NCBI GenBank assembly: GCA_944470555.2
Contig: OX104127.1
Span: 29,713,661 to 29,777,660, forward strand
Length of the DNA stretch: 64,000 nt
Direction: 5' to 3'
From: Heterobilharzia americana
Taxonomy: Eukaryota; Platyhelminthes; Trematoda; Strigeidida; Schistosomatidae
In this document: positions 29,301-40,125 of the stretch, piece by piece
How positions within the stretch are numbered: position 1 is the first letter of the stretch
Layout of the letters: each line of letters begins with the position of its first letter
The notes under the pieces: generated by a model
The model's database searches: none
Told to the model about the DNA's origin: nothing
What the model saw: the letters and a program-made list of their open reading frames with translations, nothing else
Translations under genes and position numbers: made by a program

Positions 29301-32300
29301 TCCTGTCGTGCACATGCATTAATTTAAAGACACAGGATACACAACTTGTATTTTCATGTCTTATACCCCCAGCAGTCATTTTTAACAGTCGGAGAGTGGG
29401 AAAGAACGGACCGACATATGACTTAACTGTCATTTAACAAGTAATCGAGTATCTTGTAGGCACTATAGGTAAAACAAACTGGTGAGTTCCAGGCAAGTGC
29501 TTTGTTCATATGCTTAGATTCGTTCAGCAAACACCATATTATGAATTATGCAATTTACCAAATGAGATATGTTCAATACACTGAACTATCTTATTCCCTG
29601 TGCCTGTGGACATTGGTCATCTAAAGTTATCCTATACTTAACAGATCTCGAATCCACACCGTGGATTATATGAATTTTTCTCTAGGTAACGGAAAACCTC
29701 GTATCTTGCCAAAGTATCGTTGTGACAGAAGTGTATCACCTGAGCACCGTGTGCTGACCAAAGTCACTCCAGGAAAGGAATTAGTCCCTGAAAAGTTGGA
29801 AGTAAGTAAAGTTACTTCCATTGGAACACCATCAACAAACTCATGCAGAAATACTGGTAATTTACACTTACAGGAGACACTACAGATTGTTACGACGTCA
29901 ATTGATAGCTTGCCACTAAATTTTCGACTTTAGTTGTGCTGATACAAACACCACTTAATAACATAATTCGCTTATTGAATGATCACAATTAAGTAAAATG
30001 CTATAACACATCTTCTTAACGAATACGATTTAATGTCATCTTCAAATCGGAAAATATGGCACAGTTGGAGTACTAGTAAGTAAATCTGTATTCCAGAAAA
30101 AAGAAAATGGTGAGAATCTGATTATTGGCCGTTAGTGTTATATTTCCCTTCAACTTCAATTGTCAAACATTTAAACAGTTTTTATCATATAATGAAAACA
30201 CTTCATGAGTGCATATGTTACCATTTGAAAAGCTGTCACAACAAACCACTAAAAACTTTAAGATTTATAACTCAAAATCTATCACATTAATTTAGATGCT
30301 ATATTGGACTTGGTCTACGTTGTTCGGAGTTTAATAACCTCTGAACCAAAATTGCTCACTGGTCTTCCTTAACTGGCGTCACATTCAATCCCTCCAAATG
30401 TCAGATGGTTAGTTTTAGCGTAAGACATGAAAAAGATCTTTGTAAATTGCCTCAGCGCCATGACTCTTTTCTTATAACTAGTTATGTTGTAGAGAATGTA
30501 TCAGACGTGATTCATCTTCGCGCATGCTTTTCTTCTGATCTTTCTTGGTCCCTTCATGTCTTACTGGTTTCCGGGAAAATCCTTTACTTGACTTTTTAAA
30601 TAAGGAAACTCAGATTTTCCGGTATAACTCAGCCTCTACTCTTACGTTTCCCTAAATCCCATGTTTTCCCCCTAGCCCTTATTCTTTGATTGGATTCCGG
30701 AAAAAAACTACGTTGTATTGCTTAGGGTTTTGAAGGCTGTTAGTAAAGCAGGTGTTACACCACTAGCCGTGCCGATAAGTGCGGTTACTGAACTAAACTC
30801 TTGTAGACTACTAGCAAAAAATATTTTATCTGATGGCAAGCATCCATTGTATCCACACCTCTCTCCATTTCTGCCCTCTAGGAAGGCAAGAAGCAAATAT
30901 ATTAGACTCTATGCACGCACAACTACATACAAACACTCAACCATATCACCTTATTTAGCTTGTGTATTGTGTAAAGAAAATCATGTCAGACATAGCCTTA
31001 TCAATCAACTTTGTAAGAACGAACAGTTATCATGTCACTGAAGTCATTAAACATTTCAACAACCATATCATTGTTAAACAGCACTATTTTTAATATATAT
31101 GAAAAATGTTGTACATAGAGTAAACTTGTGAAGTATCCCATGCTGAGAATTCTGTACTGTAAACATAATTATGCCTCAGCTAAAGCAAATATATTATTAT
31201 CATTATTTTTATTGTGTTTATACTCAATCGACTTTTCTATTTTCCCTTTGATTTGTAATTACTGGTGTTTTCTGTTCGCCTGTCAGTTTGATTTTTTATG
31301 GGTCGTTGCCTTTTTATTTCACTAAGAAAGATTGTAGTGACTCGAACCAATATATTATGATTATAACTCTTAACTTGTTAGTGCCATTACGTCTACAAGT
31401 GTATGGGTTTATCGAAAGCAATACTTAACTCCGACTCAGTGACTGAATATTTAACGCGTTCGCCATGAAACCTTGAGGTCTTGAGTTCAATCCGTAGCCG
31501 GGTTGTGGATGCGTACTGCTGAGGAGTCCCATACCAGGACGTAACAGTTATCAAGTTCTCCCAGGTTTTCAATGGTTCCCCAAAATATGTCAATCCGTGA
31601 TGAATACTACCTTTAACAGATTAATGGTAGAAGGGCTTGCTTGACATGAGTTTCGTACCTGTTGGTACGTGTTAGGAAGTCGTATCTGTGACCTCTAGGG
31701 AACTGATTTTTCCCCTGTGGTTTGAACCTACACCACTTAGTGTTGCAGTCAGCCACGTTACCACTAAGATCACTTTCTTAAAGGTTATGGATCGGCTCAT
31801 ATGCTGTACATTCATTCAAGAAACCTGTTCAGCAGTAAATTTTCAAAGTTATTGAAAATTATGAATTTATGCTTGTGATTTCATGCACTGCTGATCAGAG
31901 GCATCTGATATAATAAACACCAGGATATCTACATCCTTTTGCATAAATCTGGCTTTTAAGGAAGTTGACTAATCGAATTGTTTAAAAAAGTTATCTAGTG
32001 TTATTGTAGACCGAACGTATTTCTGTTATGTGTAATTCCCCCCTTAACAACACTTATGAGAGCTTAAGTTGTAAAAGCGAGTTTATTTCATTCTAACTAT
32101 TTGGGATTCAATATTAAGAATTATGGTAACAATATTTCAACTTTATTCATCCACATTAGCAGTGCTTGTATTTATTCGCGATGAAGCCATGTTCCTTTTG
32201 AAACTCTGACCGGTTCAATTTGATAGTGATGAATAAATCTCTCCATTAATCAGTAAAGTGTATTAATTTATCAGTGAATAGCATCCAGTTCCAACCTTTA

Positions 32301-35300
32301 ATTTTAAGTGCTCACTGTAGTCTATCAAACGTACAGTCTAATGAGGTCATTCACAGCTAGATATGATTGATGTTGTTGTTATTTAAAGGTTGTCCTCGAT
32401 TTACTTTTTATTCTCCGAAACTTCTATTAGTCAGGCCTATGTACAAGTAATTTCTTCATAATCCCGAAGTAATACTACCAAAATCTATAATCCCCTTGAA
32501 TACAGTCATCAAAAACTATGAACAAATTGGTTAACATCAGTGTTTTCTGATTGATCTGTTTGTATGAAGAGGCTTGAAGAGAAAAATAAAAATAAAGGTG
32601 TGTTATAAGCATCCCAACTATTTGCTAACATCGCAACAAACCCATTTGATTATAAGAAAAGATTAGAGATGATTGCAGCGAAGGGAAAACTTTATACATT
32701 CGTGAATACTATAGTAGAAACGGCAAAAGATTCCAGAGTAACTTTCGCTCAAAGGCTTGGGTCCTTCTGACATTTCTTTGAAAATTTTGTACTAAGACAT
32801 CTAGGCATAGCTGAAGCATTAGCAATTCAAAGATTCAACCAATCCTTACACGTTCAAAAGAAGTATGTATAACCTCTTCGTTTGCCATCGCTATCGCAGA
32901 AGATCGATCAATCTAGATAATTCTCTTATGATGTAACTGTATGTTATTTTGTAATCGTTTTGTTTATCTCCTTACTTTGGATGTCTGTGGACATTGTGTA
33001 ACCTTCCTTTATCAAGCAATTTATTCTCACCTTCAACTACAACTTACTCTGGAATATTCCACATTTCTGCTACATTTTGAGAATCTAAATAAGTTAGTGC
33101 ATATCACCATCATATTGCAGTGAGAAGTAAGTAATTACAATAAAACTCACACCACTCTAAACCTGAAGGACAATATTGAAACGCATTGTTGCATTTCATA
33201 AACTGGACGAAAGTTACTTGAACATCAGACTGTATTCTTATTGCTTTTAGGATCTAGTTCACAGACTATGAGAATCTAACCACGAAATTTGGCAAAGCCA
33301 GTCATACAAGGGATGGATGAAACAACTTAAAAACTAATTACTGACTGTATTTTGAAGTTGGTGCGTGCTGCTAAGGAGTCTTACACTAGGACGAAAAGCT
33401 GTCCAGTGCTCCTAGGTTTTGAATAGTTCCCCAGCTGATGTCAGTCCCTGATGAGTACTACCTTAATAACTGACTGTCTTCCTGAAGATTAATCCAAATT
33501 TACAACCTTATAGTTTCTAACATTGATTTATCAGCTACGTCATATGTGAACATTTTATTAAACTGCAAGATTGTTCAGTAAGTTGTAGAAAGATTCCTAT
33601 CCTACCGCATAACTCACTGGGTGATAGTGTAAGCATCAGTTTGGTGCAATTTTACACACCATTAATATAGATGTAAAACATTGGTATGATTATGAACAAT
33701 AATTTATGCTCGAAACGTCATCAAATAAATAATACTTTATCACTGCGTTATAAATCGAATAAACAAATCTAATATGGAATTAACTTCACACACCCTCTGC
33801 GAAGAAAGCAATCGTAAAACACAAATTAAAAGTCTATTCAGTTCTATAGAAGTTTATATAATCAGTAGAACTTAGAAATTATTTATCTGTTCTGAAAATA
33901 CCAATGATTGTTCCAAGTTGTTATTCATCGTAGATTGATATCAGTAGGAGGAACAAAGGAAACCTGGGAGCACTGGACAGCTGTTCCGTCCTAGTATGGG
34001 ACTCCTCAGCAGTGCTCACCCACGACCCCACACCAGCAGGGATCGATCCCGCGACCTTCAGGTTTCGCGGCCAGCGCGTTACCATTGAGCCACTGGGTCA
34101 GAATCCAATGCTCCATATTTCCAACTTATGTTAGCTCACCAATGATTGTTATCAAAATCATGACTAACGCAACTGTTCATTTTGAACAAAGAAACAATCG
34201 TTTCAGAGTAACAAAGATAAACGAAGACAAACTGACCTATCAGAGGTCAAAAATATTATTTTTATTTTCTGTTTTCTGGTTATATTGTTAAAACTGACTG
34301 ACATTCAGTCACCTTTTCATTAGACGTAACAGATTAATTCCTGTGCCCCTTATTCAACAATGCTTGGTTTTGACAAATACAAATAAAACAATAAACAAAA
34401 AAACAGAAGAATACATCAAGTCAATTTTATTATTGTGCTATATATGTTTATGTACAATATACCTTCTCAATAGTAATTCAAAGAAAGTATCATTGAATAA
34501 TCTCAGAGGATAAAAAATGCTTTTTAACTGTACTTTTTATAATTAATCACAGGATATTTGTTAAAGTTGACAAGGGTATCATGTGAACAACAATCTTTGT
34601 GCTTGTATGCACCATTAAGGTTGACTTATAACATTCTTGAAAGCGACACAACTGTAAATAACCTCTCGTAACGATTAAAAAAATGTAAAGAATTTTATAT
34701 TTTCCAAGTGACCGTACTCTTCAAAGGTTTTTTCTATGCTTTTCAACACAAATTTTTAAAAATACAATTAACCTTAGTACTATGAGAAATAAATTCATCT
34801 TCCAAAAAGCGTAAATCATCACTATTTAACAAACCAAAAATATTTAATTTGGAGGTTGATGAGTATTTATTGACTAAATTTAAGTTTGTATTCAATACAG
34901 ACTTGAATTGCTTCGATATGAGACTTCCCGAGGTTCTTAGAAACTGTGACTAGTAGGGCAAACCAAGATGAACATGAGGATAGTTACTCAGCGATAACAA
35001 TGGATAGAGATCGCGGTATATCGCAAACCAACCAAAGTAGGAAGATGTGAACCATTTAGTTTCAACCCAGTGTCTGAATACCAACTTGCTGGCCTCAGAA
35101 CTTCAAGGTCCTGCCTTTCATCCCTGGTGGAGCCATGGGTACGCACTGCTTAGGAGTCCATACTGGGACGAAACAACTGTCCAGTGCTACTAGATTTTTG
35201 ATTTTTCTCCAGTTGATATCAGTACGTGGGGAATATAAACTTGAGGACAAGAAATATGTTAAGAATAAAGAAGTCATGTAAATATCTTTAGAGTTGTTAT

Positions 35301-38300
35301 GTTAAAGTGATGAAGCTTTTACAGTTTTACTACGATTTCATACTCTCGAAAGATTGATGAACCTTAGTGATCAAAAATATACATCACCAATCAGTTGGAA
35401 TGAATTACACGTAATCTAAAAATAACTACATTGTATAATGTAAGAGAGATTGCAAAATTTCAATTCTCATGACGGATATACTGAAATATATATCAAGCAG
35501 CTATCAAGTGTGATTTAGAAGGCTTGAAGCCAAAATATGGAGTGATTATTTCATAAATAAGTGGATCGTGATTGAGTCTAATTGTTGACATGCAAAGAAA
35601 GACAGATACATTCTAGATGAGTAGTTTTAATAGTTAAAGGTTTATGATTACCAATGACATCTAAATATCATTGACTTTTGTTCAGACAGAAAGTCAATCA
35701 AGTTAAAGCTGGATATAAACTTTTACTAAGAGGAGCCAAATCAATAAACAGTATTTTTAGTCATTCACCAATATGATTAACTAATAATTTACTTGCGACT
35801 TGTTATAACTCGAAATGACAGAAAATAAAGAATGGAGACCTTAGGTGGCATATTTGGAAATCAGTCACAATTGCATAGATACACTCAAGTTTCACATGTA
35901 TAGCCAACTTCTATCCCAGAGACACACTAACTGGAGTGGAGTAAGTTTGCACAACCGTTGATGTTATCCAAACCAAGTTACAGTTGCAAGCCATGAAGTC
36001 TGTAACTGTTAGCTTGAATTTTTCTAAATGAATGATAGATTCATCATTGAAGGCCATAAAAAATTAAAATGGGTTCTTAGAGATTTTAAGCGATATACCT
36101 TGAAGAAAGCAGCATTACAGCAGATACATTCATCTTCATCTATTTACGTAACCCTGCGTTGTGAGATACCCTTATTCCTTTTTTCCTTTTTATTTTATGA
36201 AATTTTTTTGAATAAACGTTGGCATTATTTATATTTCACTGTCTTCTCTCAAGTTGACTTTTCTCTTAATTTTGTGAGGTGAACTATGGCAACCTGGACA
36301 AATATCCATTTGTACTTAGTGGCGTTTTACTTACTTTTATATATTTCTCTTTACATATTGTTTTATCTTTAACACAATGTTTCATACATATCCGTCTCCC
36401 GTCCCGTTACGTAAAGCTGAAATGTTACATCTTAATTTATTGTCTTTGGTACTTAGTTGGCGACATTTAAACTATCGGAAGTGCTAGTGACCCACGATTA
36501 ATATATCTAACTGCAACTTTGGGTCTTGTCTAAAGCATGAGTCCTTCAGAAACTGCAGATGCGTCGATAAACACCAGTGATTGGAAAATCTATGTGTGTT
36601 AAGAATTCAGCTGTTTACCGCTTACAAGTTCAATATCAAACTTAGGTTACTTACTTTTCATATTATTCAATGGATTATACAGCTGTAACTTTATGCTAGA
36701 ATGGACCATTTCGTGGAATAGCACTTCTTTGATTTTTCAAAAACACTTTTTTTTGTTTTATGGCGAGATTTCGATTTTTGATTTACTGTCTCTTGAATAG
36801 GCTGATATTCTCGAACAGGAAGCTAATGAACCTGAAAAGCCTGAAGAACAAACCCCTGAACGTATTGAAGAAAGCATAAGTGAAGGAAAGGAGGAAGATG
36901 TGGAAGACGAGGAAGCAGAAGAGGATGAGGGTAGAAAAGATGAAGCAGAAGAACAAGAAGAGGATGAAGCTGAAGATGAGGTATAAATAAAATTCAACGT
37001 TGTTTGTAAATGATAATAGGTTGTTGCATTTGTTCAAAATCCCTACCGTTGTCACAATCTCTAGTGTCACAAAGGTTCACCACCGTTTTGTTTGATAAAT
37101 AAGTCAAGAATTCAACCAATAATCCAACGATACGCTACATCACTTCATATTGAATCCCTTTTCAAACAAAATTGTCGTTTAGGTTATACATTTCATGGTT
37201 TTCAAGTTGGTCACCGGAACGGATTCCTAGAGAAGGAAAATTCCGAAGATTGAATTCATTATACCTGATAAGTGTGTGTGTGTGTGTCACAGTTTGGGGT
37301 GTGAAAGTCTGAGACACTATGTGACCGTAAAAATACTGTTAATAGTATAAACAGCATGCTGTTTACCCACTGGCATTTTTAGACTTCATCAGTGTTTCGA
37401 CTGGTGATTATTCATCATTACTATCTTTATTAAAGTAGTATTCAAGCGTTTGTACGGCATTCAGCAGCGGTTGGAAGTAACGTCCAGAGGATGCCTTTCT
37501 TCTTCTGTGGAACACAGAAATGTAAGACACTCATGTTTTATTGTCCGTTGAGAAGCAGTTTCAGCAATAACAATCGAAGACTTCAGCCAATAGAAGCATT
37601 TGAAGAACAGTACCACTCATCGCACTACCAGTATATTCAAATAAAAGGTTTTGAGTAAGATGAAACATAAATCGGAGATTCCCCACCCTAAAGTATTTCT
37701 TTATTAACACTTTGTTGCTGTTTGTAAGAACATGTGTACTAAACTGAGTATTGTGTTTTCGCTTATGCATAACTTCCAGTCATCGCCATTTTGTGTATAT
37801 TCCTGTGTCTGCATGAATCACTTGAATTAAAGGACTTGCTTACTTTGAAACTACATAGTAGTAAGACTTACTGTCGATATCGTTTAGAAATGTATGCGAA
37901 ATGGAAAAGGTGAATAGGTTCCTATCCAAAAAATTGAATATCAAAATATGTCATGATGATAAGTATTTTCCCCTAGAAACCAAAATGCATTTAGTTACCG
38001 CGTGCACATGCGTGAGTCACACCTACTGTGTGAGGGCTCCTCAGACCCTGATAAGTACATCAGTGTTCAAACCCTTGACCCATTAGATGAAAATCAACTG
38101 CCTCACCGATGAGCCACAGATCCACATATTTCTCTCTAATTTGCTTACAGCATCCCACTGTTCGAACTTAATCTACAAATGAAGTGTCTATTTTCTACCT
38201 TCTCCCCTTTAAGCGAATGATAATTCATGGACATTCTCAAAATTTTGTCGACTGGTCCAAAAAAAACCATACTCTGACAGCTTGAAGTGAAAAACACATC

Positions 38301-40083
38301 GTAGTTAAACATTCAGCAAGTTAGTATAATTATGGCAGCGAGACAAAACCTAGTTATATCACGCATAAGCGAATTAAATAATTGCATGCTGTGGTTCACT
38401 AAGGAAAATCTCATTAATCAAAATTTTAGTAAAGTATTAAACTACTAATATTTACGTTCATTGTCCAATATGTTTTACAACAGAAAGAAGGATTTTACAG
38501 ACTGTTTAACGTGATGGATACATTTTTACATGATTATTATGTTTACGTAAACCATAAATTAAGATAGGATATCATAAGTATTGTTTTTGTTTTGGTAACC
38601 TGACTTTTCTTGGGTTCGTATTTTGTCCGATTACTACTATCAATGTCCAATGGTAATACTGTTTTGTTTCTGGTTAAAATAAATAAAAACATTTTGACAA
38701 TCAGGTCGCAACTGTAAAATTTTCAAAGTACATGTAGGCAAAGTAGAAATCGGTACATTAGAGTCTTGGATCAAGTTTATATATTTAATGAACATCCTAA
38801 CTAGTTAAACAAAACAGGAAATTAAATTGTTGTACCTTAGCCACAGCAAAAATTTCTTATTTGTATCCCTTTCATACTTCAGTGACTAACTTCTCTTGGT
38901 TAACATGCTGGATACAAAGAATTATATACAACTTAATTAAACTGTAGATTGTTGTCACCATCTCTTAATCTAATCACCTTTTGACTGTTTCAACTCTGTC
39001 ATTACTCATTCTATTATTTGTTGAAGTCGATAGTGGGCCGGTATCCGTACAGCATGTTGCTGCCGATAGTTGATGAACTTATGTAGAAGATTACATGTTA
39101 GTGTGTAATTTTGTTGAACCTGCTCTGTTTAACATTACCATTACTCAGTCGATTATATTACCACATATGTACGATACCATTTTGGAAATGATTAAACTTC
39201 AACCGGCATCATTTTTCTTTCAGTTTCAGTGATCCTACTTTAGTAGTAAAGTAACATGGAATACTTCGTAGTGCAGAGGATTCAGTTCTCTTAAAGATAT
39301 TGAGGTTTTCTGATAGTTGAAGAGTAAAACTTTTAGCAGCCATCTTACTGCCAAAATTTACGCATCACACAACTATATCCATTGCTTCTTTTTGCTACTT
39401 TCCAGAAGTTCGACTAGTAACTTTTACTAGTATTCTGATTATATCCAGTAAAGTTTGAATGTGGCTTATTGAAAAGTAACAATTTCAGCTATTTCACACT
39501 TCGATCGATTTCTTTGATAATTCAGATGAAAACGAAATATTTACTACTTTTGTGATCTTTAGCTAAGGTTTCAAACTTAGTAACTATCTTTTATTTAGCG
39601 ATTGACATATATCCCCTATAGAGATGGTAGGAAATAGCTAAAAACGCCCCACTCTAAATTGATTACTTTCTCGCCTGTATTTCGCTTCGGTTAAAATTTT
39701 CTACAAAGTCGTCGTTTATCTTCGGTAATAGATGGTTTCACAGTTATGTAGAATTTCTATTTTAGACGGATAGCTAATAAGTTGCTTTCATTTACGAATA
39801 TTATTCACAGTTTCATTTAATTTGTTTATAAATAACCGAAGCATGATTGGAAGCCAGTTTAAGTAATACACTAATCTTAAATTTCCAAAGTAAGGCATTA
39901 CATATAAATTCTTCATCATGATAAATAAAATAATGGACCACCGTTTGTTTCTAGTTCAAAGTTCCTCAACAATATGTAAACATGTCAAAGTGAGAAGGGA
40001 CTTCTGTTGGGGAGAGTGGGTGATGACTAAGCGTAAACCAATGGATTTCATCCAGCCACTATTCTAGTCTCAACAACCCTGAA

Positions 40084-40125
<42 letters not shown>

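Larger units (their letters stand above)
27345..36800 (+). other. LRRC23 intron d (9.5 kb)
   Basis: Largest intron. Apart from the repeats, the third non-LTR fragment and the possible exon at 29686, nothing is recognised in 28300-29640, 31810-33350 or 35260-36790. Confidence 0.65.

Noticed and set aside
37985..38125. Hammerhead in family D
   Set aside because: A CTGAGGA-like string is present, but the second core strand GAAA and a matching stem II are missing.
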